Notes under the pieces: generated by a model
Database searches by the model: none
What the model was told of the DNA's origin: nothing
Seen by the model: only the letters and a program-made list of their open reading frames with translations
Assembly: GCA_947175285.1 (NCBI GenBank)
Contig: CAMWMM010000017.1
Location: 1 to 23,618 of the forward strand
From: an uncultured Lachnospiraceae bacterium
GTDB lineage: Bacteria; Bacillota_A; Clostridia; Lachnospirales; Lachnospiraceae
DNA: 23,618 bases
Direction: 5' to 3'
Shown here: positions 13,741 to 21,367 of the stretch, one piece after another
How the letters are laid out: every line of letters begins with the position of its first letter
Position numbering within the stretch: the stretch's first letter is position 1
Program-made: the position numbers and the translations under genes

Positions 13741-14223
13741 ATGAATGGTAATGTAGTAATGAAAGCCAAGGATACGGTGTTTGCAAGTCTTGCGGAGTGT
13801 TTTGTAACAATCGGGACACGCCGCTATAATTTTATGCAGGCAATTAACCTGGAAGCAAAATTTGAAAAAAACAAGACACAAGTGCCTATTCTTGGCAAGA
13901 CGGGAAAGGGAAACAAGGCAACTGGATGGAGTGGAACAGGTAGTGCTACTTTCCATTACAACACGTCAATCTTTCGACAGATGATGCTTCAATACAAGGA
14001 TACTGGGGAAGACGTTTATTTTGAGATCCAGATTTCAAATGAAGATAAGACATCAGCGGCCGGACGGCAGACCATGATCCTGATGGACTGCAACATTGAC
14101 GGCGGTATCCTGGCAAAATTTGATGCAGACGGTGAATATCTGGATGAAGATATGGATTTCACGTTTGAGGATTTCAAGATGCCGGAAGCATTTAAGGATC
14201 TGGAAGGCTTTCTAACTAATTAG
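13741..14223 (+). CDS. xkdM: Tail tube protein
   Basis: The inner tube protein of contractile tails. ATG 13741 follows GAGGGGGGAG (13722-13731). The 160-aa length fits XkdM/DUF2001. Motifs include MKAKDTVFASLAECFVTIGT, RYNFMQAINLEAKFEKNKTQ, then VPILGKTGKGNKATGWSGTG and the C-terminal DGEYLDEDMDFTFEDFKMPE. It follows the sheath gene by 17 bases. A strong terminator stands right behind it. Confidence 0.95.
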   Translation: MNGNVVMKAKDTVFASLAECFVTIGTRRYNFMQAINLEAKFEKNKTQVPILGKTGKGNKATGWSGTGSATFHYNTSIFRQMMLQYKDTGEDVYFEIQISNEDKTSAAGRQTMILMDCNIDGGILAKFDADGEYLDEDMDFTFEDFKMPEAFKDLEGFLTN

Positions 14224-14230
14224 GTAGATT

Positions 14231-14276
14231 AAAAACACCTTATGAGGCTTTCATATGGGCTGTATAAGGTGTTTTT
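14231..14276. terminator. Terminator/attenuator between tube and chaperone genes
   Basis: AAAAACACCTTAT (14231-14243) and ATAAGGTGTTTTT (14264-14276) are perfect 13-base reverse complements with a 20-base loop and a T-tract. It lies eight bases after the tube stop. It is strong and bidirectional in form, so it probably limits transcription of the chaperone, tape measure and baseplate genes relative to sheath and tube. Confidence 0.82.
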
Positions 14277-14314
14277 ATTATAAATGATAAAAAAAATATA
14301 AGGAGAATAAGAAA

Positions 14315-14746
14315 ATGTCTAAATTCAGCAGATTTATGAAGTCAAATAAAACGGAGAAAAAGAATGAAATGTATGCTCCGACAAAATCCCTTTGTGATGA
14401 GAATGGGGAACCGCTGAAATGGGAGTTTCGCCACATGACAGCAAGGGAAGCCGAAGAACTACGGGATGAATGTACTATTGATGTACAAGTGACTGGAAAG
14501 CCGAATATGTTCCGTCCAAAGCTGCAGTCCAGCAAATATGTCAGAAAAATGATCGCGAAGTCTGTAGTGATGCCTGATCTGTATGATGCAGAACTGCAGG
14601 ATTCCTACGGTGTGAGCACCCCTGAGGAACTGCTGATTGCAATGGTTGACGATCCGGGTGAGTATAGTGAGCTGACTGCTTTTGTACAGAAGTTTCAGGG
14701 ATTCGATACATCGTTTGATGACAAGGTGGACGAGGCAAAAAACTGA
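14315..14746 (+). CDS. xkdN: Tail assembly chaperone, short form (XkdN-like)
   Basis: Tail assembly chaperones coat the tape measure protein while the tube grows. ATG 14315 follows AAGGAG (14299-14304). The 143-aa zero-frame product contains KWEFRHMTAREAEELRDECT, then LQSSKYVRKMIAKSVVMPDL and VSTPEELLIAMVDDPGEYSE, all characteristic of XkdN-like (Phage_TAC_5) proteins. The last sense codons are GCA AAA AAC before TGA (14744-14746), a frameshift site that yields a longer form (see 14743-14946). It lies between the tube and tape measure genes, as expected. Confidence 0.93.
   Translation: MSKFSRFMKSNKTEKKNEMYAPTKSLCDENGEPLKWEFRHMTAREAEELRDECTIDVQVTGKPNMFRPKLQSSKYVRKMIAKSVVMPDLYDAELQDSYGVSTPEELLIAMVDDPGEYSELTAFVQKFQGFDTSFDDKVDEAKN
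14723..14743 (+). promoter_or_regulatory. -1 programmed frameshift site with SD-like stimulator
   Basis: The slippery heptamer A-AAA-AAC occupies 14737-14743 in exactly the right phase (zero-frame AAA then AAC), one codon before the stop. AAGGTGG (14723-14729) resembles an anti-16S site and lies seven bases upstream, a spacing near that of the stimulator in the E. coli dnaX frameshift signal. The -1 frame is open for 67 codons beyond. Confidence 0.88.
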
Positions 14747-14946
14747 TAGAGGAAGGGGATGGGGAAGCGAACTTTGCTTACTATGCCCTTCTGAAACTAC
14801 ATATTTTACCTTCTGTTTTCATGGCAATGGAAGAGATGGAAAAAGCCTTTGTCATAGCTTCTATAAAATTAAAACTGGAAGATGACAAAAAGAAAGAAAA
14901 AGAAATGAAGCGCAGGACGAATAAGGGGAAGAAAGGCAGGCGGTGA
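14743..14946 (+). CDS. Frameshift extension of the tail assembly chaperone (long form)
   Basis: After a -1 shift at A-AAA-AAC, reading continues from CTG 14743 to TGA 14944-14946 and adds 67 residues, giving a 210-aa fusion. The extension opens LIEEGDGEANFAYYALLKLH, has a conserved-looking ILPSVFMAMEEMEKAFVIAS helix and ends in a very basic tail (KKKEKEMKRRTNKGKKGRR). There is no ribosome site for separate initiation, and codon use is normal, so the frame is real but only reached by shifting. This is the counterpart of lambda gpG-T, in which the extension links the chaperone to tube subunits. Here it ends one base before the tape measure ATG. Confidence 0.88.
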   Translation: MIEEGDGEANFAYYALLKLHILPSVFMAMEEMEKAFVIASIKLKLEDDKKKEKEMKRRTNKGKKGRR

Positions 14947-14947
14947 C

Positions 14948-17761
14948 ATGGGAAGCATAAGGTCATCATTAGAATTACAGGATAATTTCACCAATGTTTT
15001 GATGAATGTCATAAATGCAGTCAATATGTCTGTTTCCACAATGGAGGAGATGCAGACTGTAATGAATGGGCCTGTTGATACAGCAGCCATACAGGGGATA
15101 CATGACCAGCTGAATCAAGCCACGATTGCGGCACAGGAATTGGAAGAGGCGCTGCAGAATATGGGTGCTGCTGATGCTGGATCCCAGTCTGTGCCGATGG
15201 CGGAGCCTGCCCCGGTAGAAGTACCCATTGTGTGGCAGTCAGACAATCTGGAGGTGTTTACCAATAGCGGAATTGAGCGCTTTGAAATGGAAGTCCAGAG
15301 TACCAATAATCTGCTGCAGCAGTTGAGCACCACTCAGAACGCAATTGCAAGACAGGCATACAACACCAACATTTTTCCGCCTGAGGCGTTCCAGAACTTA
15401 AACAGTATGGCAGTAAGAATTGACAATATAAGGGACCGCATTCAGATAATAGAAAACAACCCCATGAACATGGGGACGGATGCGGCAAACGCTGAACTGG
15501 AACAGTTGCGCGCACAGTTGAGCCAGGCTGTACAGGAACAGGAATTAATGAACCAGGCCGTTCAAAGCATGGATGTTCAGGCAGCCAATGAGGCTTACCT
15601 CAGACTGTCACAAATCATAGCAGGGACAGAAAGGCATATCCGGGACAACACTGATGAGCAGGGAAGGTTTGATAATGCAATCCGGCAGAGTATGGACAGC
15701 GCTGAGGGATTGAAAAACATGATTGCAGGTGCAGTTGGTGCCTTTGTCGGTATGGCAGGACTCAGTAAGGCAAAAAGCTGGATTGAAGACTGTACGGCGG
15801 CATTTAATACGCAGTTGAATGCGGAGACACAGCTGATCAGTGTTCTGGCAAACATGCTGGATACAGATTATGTGGCGCAGTTTGAAGTAGATGTTGGCGC
15901 AGATACAACGACAGCAATTAATGAGATTAATGCGATCCAGAACGGGGTTGATGAAATTGTTGTCCCGGTCACAGCTGAGACAAGAGCATTAACCGCAGCT
16001 TACGATCAGATCACGGCAAAGGCAAGTGAAATTCAGGGACGGGGCATTTATGGCGATGAGATTATGATTGCTGGTGCTGCGGAATTTGCAACCTATTTTT
16101 CCGATACAGATGCCGTTACAATGATGATGGATACATTGTCAAATTATGCGGTTGGTATGTCTGGAGGTGGTGCGCTGGATTCGTCTGCCATGGTTGGGTA
16201 TGCTACGGATCTGGGCAAGATCATGTCTGGTTCATATGGTGCCATGACCAAGAAGGGCTTTGAGTTTACAGATGCACAGAAAGCGATTGTGGAAGGGGAA
16301 GCAACAAGGGAGCAGATAGTTTCTGCCTTGGGAGAAGAATATCTTGATATGTCGGCCGACATGCAGGCAGCAGCGGCAATCTCACAGGTCATTGACGAAG
16401 CATGGGGTGGGTTGTATGAGACAATGAGCAATACCCCCGAAGGAAAAATAATTCAGATGAATAATACATGGGGGGATATGATGGAGGTTGTGGGCAAACA
16501 GTTATATCCTTATGTGCTGCTGTTCGTGGATGCTATTACTCAGAATTGGGGGACAATTCAGATGGTTCTGGACGGAATCACACTTGGGCTGCAGGTTATG
16601 ATGGGTGTGCTGTCATGGCTGCTGGAAGGGGCGTTGAACTTTGCCCAGGCAGCCATAGACAACTGGTCATTGATATCCCCTGTCATTTATGGGGTGGCGG
16701 GTGCATTGGCGGTATATGGGGCATATCTGGCGGTTACAAAGGGTATGGAACTGGCATCAGCGGCAGCAGCCGGGGTGATGGCAGCGGTGCAGTTTATAAA
16801 AGTTGCTGCAATATCTGCGGCCACAGGTGCGACAATGGCAGAAACCGCAGCACAGATGGGACTGAATAGTGCAATGTATGCGTGTCCTATTGTATGGATT
16901 ATCGTTTTGATTATTGCCCTGATAGCAGCGTTTTATGCAGCAGTGGCAGCCGTAAATAAATTTGCGGGGACTTCTGTTTCCGCAACAGGTATCATTTGTG
17001 GAGCAGTCATGGTGGCGGGAGCTTTTATATTGAACACCGCAATTGGAGTGTTCAATGCAATACTTCAGGCGGTATGGACAATTTTTGTAGAGCCTTTTAT
17101 CGGACTTATAGAATTTGTTTTAAATGCTGCAAATGGCGGATTTAATAGTTTTGGGGGCGCAGTTGCAAACTTGATAGGACAAATTATTTCATGGTTTCTT
17201 TCTTTGGGCGAGGTTGTGACGAAGATTATAGATGCTATTTTTGGAACTGATTGGACTTCCGGACTCAATGAATTGCAAAGTAAGGTACTTGAATGGGGAA
17301 AAAACGACAATGCAATTACTTTGGATCGGACAGCACCAGTTATAGATACGCGGTTTGATTATAGTGCTGCCTGGGATGCTGGATATTCTTTCGGAGAAGG
17401 GATTGATGAAAGCATAGCGAATTTTGATCCGTCCTCTTTGTTTGGGACAACAGATATCCCGTCAGCTGACGATTACGCAGGTGCATTAACAGCAGGGGGG
17501 ATCGGGAGCGGTATTGATGATATTTCCGGCAATACCGGAGCCATGGCAGATGCCATGGATATAACCAGCGAGGAACTGAAATATCTTCGCGACATGGCAG
17601 AGCAGGAAACAGTCAACAGGTTTACCACTGCGCAGATCACTATAGAGCAGACAAACCACAATACAGTAAAAAACGGTATGGATCTGGATGGTATCATGTC
17701 TGGCCTGACAGATGCCATGAGCGAAGCTGTTGAGAACACAGTAGAAGGAGTGCATATGTGA
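14948..17761 (+). CDS. xkdO: Tape measure protein
   Basis: It sets tail length and sits inside the tube. ATG 14948 is one base after the chaperone extension stop, with AAAGGCAGG upstream. At 937 aa, a fully helical ruler at about 1.5 angstrom per residue would give at most about 140 nm. Residues 1-250 are Gln/Asn-rich coiled coil (ELEQLRAQLSQAVQEQELMN). Around 255-275 is a hydrophobic helix (MIAGAVGAFVGMAGLSKA). About 350-400 contain SEIQGRGIYGDEIMIAGAAE, a common tape measure motif. Several strong hydrophobic segments lie at about 570-600 and 640-735 (CPIVWIIVLIIALIAAFYAA), probably for membrane passage of DNA. The last 120 residues are polar. Confidence 0.94.
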   Translation: MGSIRSSLELQDNFTNVLMNVINAVNMSVSTMEEMQTVMNGPVDTAAIQGIHDQLNQATIAAQELEEALQNMGAADAGSQSVPMAEPAPVEVPIVWQSDNLEVFTNSGIERFEMEVQSTNNLLQQLSTTQNAIARQAYNTNIFPPEAFQNLNSMAVRIDNIRDRIQIIENNPMNMGTDAANAELEQLRAQLSQAVQEQELMNQAVQSMDVQAANEAYLRLSQIIAGTERHIRDNTDEQGRFDNAIRQSMDSAEGLKNMIAGAVGAFVGMAGLSKAKSWIEDCTAAFNTQLNAETQLISVLANMLDTDYVAQFEVDVGADTTTAINEINAIQNGVDEIVVPVTAETRALTAAYDQITAKASEIQGRGIYGDEIMIAGAAEFATYFSDTDAVTMMMDTLSNYAVGMSGGGALDSSAMVGYATDLGKIMSGSYGAMTKKGFEFTDAQKAIVEGEATREQIVSALGEEYLDMSADMQAAAAISQVIDEAWGGLYETMSNTPEGKIIQMNNTWGDMMEVVGKQLYPYVLLFVDAITQNWGTIQMVLDGITLGLQVMMGVLSWLLEGALNFAQAAIDNWSLISPVIYGVAGALAVYGAYLAVTKGMELASAAAAGVMAAVQFIKVAAISAATGATMAETAAQMGLNSAMYACPIVWIIVLIIALIAAFYAAVAAVNKFAGTSVSATGIICGAVMVAGAFILNTAIGVFNAILQAVWTIFVEPFIGLIEFVLNAANGGFNSFGGAVANLIGQIISWFLSLGEVVTKIIDAIFGTDWTSGLNELQSKVLEWGKNDNAITLDRTAPVIDTRFDYSAAWDAGYSFGEGIDESIANFDPSSLFGTTDIPSADDYAGALTAGGIGSGIDDISGNTGAMADAMDITSEELKYLRDMAEQETVNRFTTAQITIEQTNHNTVKNGMDLDGIMSGLTDAMSEAVENTVEGVHM

Positions 17762-18450
17762 TGGCAAAAAGCGGATATGACTTTTACTTGGATAAATGTC
17801 TGTTGCCGATTGCTCCGGCAAAGCTTACCATAAAGATCAACAATACAAATGAGACGATAACCATGATTAATGATGGGGAGATCAATATACTGAAAAAAGC
17901 AGGTCTGACAGACATTGAATTTGAATGTTCCATACCACAGGTACAGTACCCGTTTGCAGTGTACAAGTCGGGATTTAAGGGTGCTGATTTTTTCCTTGGC
18001 TATTTCGAGTCCCTCAAAACAGGAGGAAAACCATTCCAGTTTATTGTATGCAGAAGAAAACCGACAGGCAGCAGGTTGTTTGATACCAACATAAAAGTAT
18101 CCATGGAAGATTACAAAATCACAGAAGATGCAAAAAACGGAATTGATCTAACTGTAAAAATAAACCTTAAACAATGGAGAGATTACGGAACCAAAACCGT
18201 GAGTATCAGTTCCGGGGGTGGGAAGCTTGAAGCAAGCGTTGAGCCACAGAGGGAAGCGAATACGTCCCCCGCGCCGGAAACGGCACAGACTTATACAGTG
18301 GTAAAGGGAGACTGCCTTTGGAATATTGCCAAGAAATTTTATGGTAATGGTTCCAAATATCCAGTCATTTACAATGAAAATAAGAGCGTGATAGGCGGGA
18401 ACCCAAACCGGATTTATCCTGGGCAGGTTCTTACAATCCCGGCAGTTTAG
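17761..18450 (+). CDS. xkdP: LysM-domain tail protein
   Basis: The start ATG 17761 overlaps the tape measure stop by one base (TGATG), with AAGGAG at 17745-17750; GTG 17758 is the alternative. The product is 229 aa. Residues 1-140 are a beta-rich structural domain (DFYLDKCLLPIAPAKLTIKI) ending in KINLKQWRDYGTKTV. A Ser/Pro/Glu-rich linker follows. Residues 177-228 are a LysM domain (YTVVKGDCLWNIAKKFYGNG to NRIYPGQVLTIP), which binds peptidoglycan. PBSX XkdP has the same build. It presumably works at the tail tip or hub between the tape measure and XkdQ. Confidence 0.94.
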   Translation: MAKSGYDFYLDKCLLPIAPAKLTIKINNTNETITMINDGEINILKKAGLTDIEFECSIPQVQYPFAVYKSGFKGADFFLGYFESLKTGGKPFQFIVCRRKPTGSRLFDTNIKVSMEDYKITEDAKNGIDLTVKINLKQWRDYGTKTVSISSGGGKLEASVEPQREANTSPAPETAQTYTVVKGDCLWNIAKKFYGNGSKYPVIYNENKSVIGGNPNRIYPGQVLTIPAV

Positions 18451-18461
18451 GAGGTGTAATA

Positions 18462-19442
18462 TTGGGAGTTGAAATTTTGATTGGAAATGAGACTGGATCA
18501 AAAGTATTCATTCCGGTGGTGGAGGAGGGGGTTGAGTGGACAACAGAACGCAAAGGTACGCCAGGTAAGCTGACGTTCAAAGTATTGAAAGATGAAATCC
18601 TTGATTTTTCTGAGGGAAGTCCAATAAGTATGAGGGAAAATGGTGATGAGATATTTTTTGGGTTTGTATTCAGGCAGCAACGTTCAAAAGAACAGATTAT
18701 TACTGTAACAGCATATGACCAGCTCCGTTATCTGAAAAACAAAGACACCATCGTATATGAAAACAAGACAGCAGACCAGTTATTACAGATGATTGCCTCA
18801 GATTATAACCTGAATGTTGGAATATTGGAAAATACGAAGTATATCATTGGATCACGCATTGAGGAAAACACATCATTATTTGATATGGTTCAAAACGCTC
18901 TCGACCTGACACTGACCAATACAGGGGAAATGTTTGTGTTATATGATGATTTCGGCAGGCTGAATCTGAAAAACCTGTCCTCCATGGCAGTGGGAGGACC
19001 AGAGGCATATTTAATGGTTGATGAGGAAACAGGGGAAAACTTTGAGTGCACATCATCGATCGATGAGAATACTTACAATAGGATTAAGCTGACCTATGAC
19101 AATGAAAGTACAGGAAAAAGGGAGGTATACATTGCACAGGATTCCAGAAATATAAACAGATGGGGAGTATTACAGCATTTTGACACGCTGAAAAAAGGTG
19201 AAAACGGTCAGGCGAAAGCTGATGCACTATTGAATCTATATAACAAGAAGACACGGAATCTAAAGCTCACAAATGTGCTGGGAGACAACCGTGTCAGGGC
19301 CGGCAGCATGATTGTTGTAAATCTTGATCTAGGTGATACAAGATTAAGGAACTTCATGCTGGTGGAAAGCTGTAGACATACTTATGGAGAAAGTGAGCAC
19401 TGGATGGATCTGACGCTCAGAGGGGGTGAATTTGTTGGCTGA
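18462..19442 (+). CDS. xkdQ: Baseplate hub protein (XkdQ, gpD/gp27-like)
   Basis: TTG 18462 follows AGGAGGTG (18449-18456), a near-consensus site that compensates for the weak start. The product is 326 aa. Hub features are VEWTTERKGTPGKLTFKVLK, then FSEGSPISMRENGDEIFFGF and TVTAYDQLRYLKNKDTIVYE, matching XkdQ and the phage late control gpD/gp27 fold. The C-terminal part contains RVRAGSMIVVNLDLGD, then LVESCRHTYGESEHWMDLTL. It caps the tube and forms the hub of the baseplate. It overlaps the next gene by eight bases. Confidence 0.93.
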   Translation: MGVEILIGNETGSKVFIPVVEEGVEWTTERKGTPGKLTFKVLKDEILDFSEGSPISMRENGDEIFFGFVFRQQRSKEQIITVTAYDQLRYLKNKDTIVYENKTADQLLQMIASDYNLNVGILENTKYIIGSRIEENTSLFDMVQNALDLTLTNTGEMFVLYDDFGRLNLKNLSSMAVGGPEAYLMVDEETGENFECTSSIDENTYNRIKLTYDNESTGKREVYIAQDSRNINRWGVLQHFDTLKKGENGQAKADALLNLYNKKTRNLKLTNVLGDNRVRAGSMIVVNLDLGDTRLRNFMLVESCRHTYGESEHWMDLTLRGGEFVG

Positions 19443-19764
19443 TGCAAGTGGATTCCTGGAAATATTAAAAAAAGCCGCACTGGATGCACAGGAAGCAGCA
19501 AAGCCCGTCAATGTGCAGTTTGGGGAAGTAAAGTCAAAAGCTCCGTTAAAAATAAGTGTGGAACAAAAAATGATGCTTGGCGAAGCGCAGCTTATCTTTA
19601 CAAGGAATGTCACGGAGTATCGAACAACAGTAACTGTTCAGGGAGAGATTAAGAAAGACATTATGATTCACAATGCTTTACAGGTAGGAGATAAAGTAAT
19701 TTTGATCCGGCAGCAGGAAGGACAAAAGTTTATTGTAGTTGATCGGATAGGAGGCGGAACATGA
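19435..19764 (+). CDS. xkdR: DUF2577 baseplate protein (XkdR-like)
   Basis: I choose TTG 19435, six bases after AGGGGGTG (19421-19428), which gives the family-like start MADASGFLEIL (110 codons with stop, 109 aa). The frame is open to GTG 19426, but that lies in the ribosome site. The product has an OB-like beta pattern (LKISVEQKMMLGEAQLIFTR, then VGDKVILIRQQEGQKFIVVD), typical of DUF2577. In PBSX-like clusters this family stands between the hub and DUF2634 and is taken as a small baseplate or spike-associated protein. It overlaps the next ATG by four bases. Confidence 0.9.
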   Translation: MADASGFLEILKKAALDAQEAAKPVNVQFGEVKSKAPLKISVEQKMMLGEAQLIFTRNVTEYRTTVTVQGEIKKDIMIHNALQVGDKVILIRQQEGQKFIVVDRIGGGT

Positions 19765-20165
19765 TTCCTTCAACAGCCGGTTTTTTAGATAAGGATTTTG
19801 AGATAAGGCAGCAGCCAAGTCTTACATACAAAATGCAGCCAGATGAAAATCTGGTTCGGGGACATGTTGACGGGCTTGAAGCAGTCAGACAGGCGATTTA
19901 CAAAATAATTATGACAGAACGCTATCAATACATTATCTATAGCTGGAATTATGGGATCGAGCTTCTTGATCTTTTTGGAGAGCCTGTAACTTATGTATGT
20001 CCGGAATTGGAACGGAGGATTTCCGAGGCTCTGCTTTGTGATGACAGAATCCAGAAAGTTGATAATTTTGAATTTGATCTTTCCCGGAAGGGCATTGTTC
20101 ATGTAATATTTATAGCACATACCATTTTCGGGGATGTGCAAGCGGAAAGAGAGGTGAATTTTTAA
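19761..20165 (+). CDS. xkdS: DUF2634 baseplate wedge protein (XkdS, gp25-like)
   Basis: ATG 19761 overlaps the previous stop (ATGA), with GGAGGCGG as ribosome site (19750-19757). The 134-aa product has GLEAVRQAIYKIIMTERYQY, then YSWNYGIELLDLFGEP, the hallmark of DUF2634/XkdS and of gp25-like wedge proteins that start sheath assembly. The C-terminal part contains DRIQKVDNFEFDLSRKGIVH. Its TAA shares one base with the next ATG. Confidence 0.93.
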   Translation: MIPSTAGFLDKDFEIRQQPSLTYKMQPDENLVRGHVDGLEAVRQAIYKIIMTERYQYIIYSWNYGIELLDLFGEPVTYVCPELERRISEALLCDDRIQKVDNFEFDLSRKGIVHVIFIAHTIFGDVQAEREVNF

Positions 20166-21367
20166 TGTATGAGAATACTACTTATGAAGCAATCCTTCAA
20201 AGGATGCTTGACCGTGTTCCTGATAAATTCGATAAGCGGGAAGGTTCGGTTATTTGGGACACCCATTCACCAACCGCTATTGAACTGCAAATTCTGTATC
20301 TTGAACTTGATGTGATTTTGAAAGAAGCCTATGGGGATTCAGCTTCAAGGGAGTTCCTGATCTTGCGTTGCAAGGAAAGGGGAATATACCCACATGAAGC
20401 AACAAAGGCGGTATTGAAAGGTGTGTTTGTCCCGTCCACCATTGATGTAACCGGGCAGCGCTTTAACATTGGTAATGTGAGTTATATCGTAACGGGAAAA
20501 ATTGCTGATGGAGAATACCAGGTTGAGTGCGAAACAGCTGGGAAAATTGGTAATCAGTTTTTCGGTTCAATGGTACCCATAGAATATATAACAGGGCTGC
20601 AAACCGCTGAACTGACTGAAATCCTGATTCCCGGTGAGGATGAAGAAGAAACGGAAAATTTGCGGCAGAGATATTTTGATTCCTTTAATGAAACTGCCTT
20701 TGGCGGAAACAGGGCTGACTATCTGGAAAAAGTAAACGCGATTCCTGGGGTGGGCGGGGTGAAAGTGACAAGGGTATGGAATCACAATCTACACCCTGCA
20801 GATATGATTCCAAACGAAAGCGTAGATATGTGGCACAGTCAGATTGGCGTTACATTGAACAGTGATGTAAAGTCCTGGCTGGATACCGTCTATGATGCGG
20901 CAAAAGAAAAGAAGCTAACAACCGGCGGGACAGTGCTGTTGACAATTATCAATTCGGAGTTCGAGGCTGCATCGGAGGCTCTTGTACAGACCGTGCAGAC
21001 GGTTGTGGACCCGGAAGTAAATGCGGGGGAAGGCTATGGGCTTGCACCTATTGGACATGTGGTAAATGTTAAGAGCGTGGAAGAAAGGGAAGTAACTGTT
21101 CGAACGACGATTATCTTCGAACAGGGTTATGGGTGGGGGAATCTGCAGAATAGTCTTGAGGATGCAGTATCAGATTACTTATTAAAGCTCAGAAAGGAAT
21201 GGGCCAGTGGCAGCAGTATTATAATACGTCTGCGACAGATCGAGAACCACATACTGAACCTGCCGGGGATTGTGGATATGCAGGATACACTGATTAATGA
21301 TGCAGCAGAAAATCTGACATTAGGAGAATATGAAATTCCAGTGTTTGGAGGTATCAGTCATGATTAG
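20165..21367 (+). CDS. xkdT: Baseplate J-like protein (XkdT)
   Basis: ATG 20165 overlaps the previous TAA by one base, with GAGAGGTG (20149-20156) upstream. The 400-aa length fits baseplate J family members. Family marks are RVPDKFDKREGSVIWDTHSP, then TAIELQILYLELD in the first 50 residues. The central part has ETENLRQRYFDSFNETAFGG, then NRADYLEKVNAIPGVGGVKV, the most conserved J motif. The protein forms the wedge arms linking hub to fibres. Confidence 0.95.
   Translation: MYENTTYEAILQRMLDRVPDKFDKREGSVIWDTHSPTAIELQILYLELDVILKEAYGDSASREFLILRCKERGIYPHEATKAVLKGVFVPSTIDVTGQRFNIGNVSYIVTGKIADGEYQVECETAGKIGNQFFGSMVPIEYITGLQTAELTEILIPGEDEEETENLRQRYFDSFNETAFGGNRADYLEKVNAIPGVGGVKVTRVWNHNLHPADMIPNESVDMWHSQIGVTLNSDVKSWLDTVYDAAKEKKLTTGGTVLLTIINSEFEAASEALVQTVQTVVDPEVNAGEGYGLAPIGHVVNVKSVEEREVTVRTTIIFEQGYGWGNLQNSLEDAVSDYLLKLRKEWASGSSIIIRLRQIENHILNLPGIVDMQDTLINDAAENLTLGEYEIPVFGGISHD

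Noticed and set aside
14682..14885. 67-codon + strand frame across the end of the chaperone gene
   Set aside because: It is in a third frame, without a ribosome site and with Cys/Arg/Trp-rich composition. The -1 frame reached from A-AAA-AAC explains the region better.
16468..16869. 133-codon + strand frame inside the tape measure gene
   Set aside because: It is Gly/Cys-rich low complexity, caused by the Ala/Gly codons of the tape measure read in another frame.
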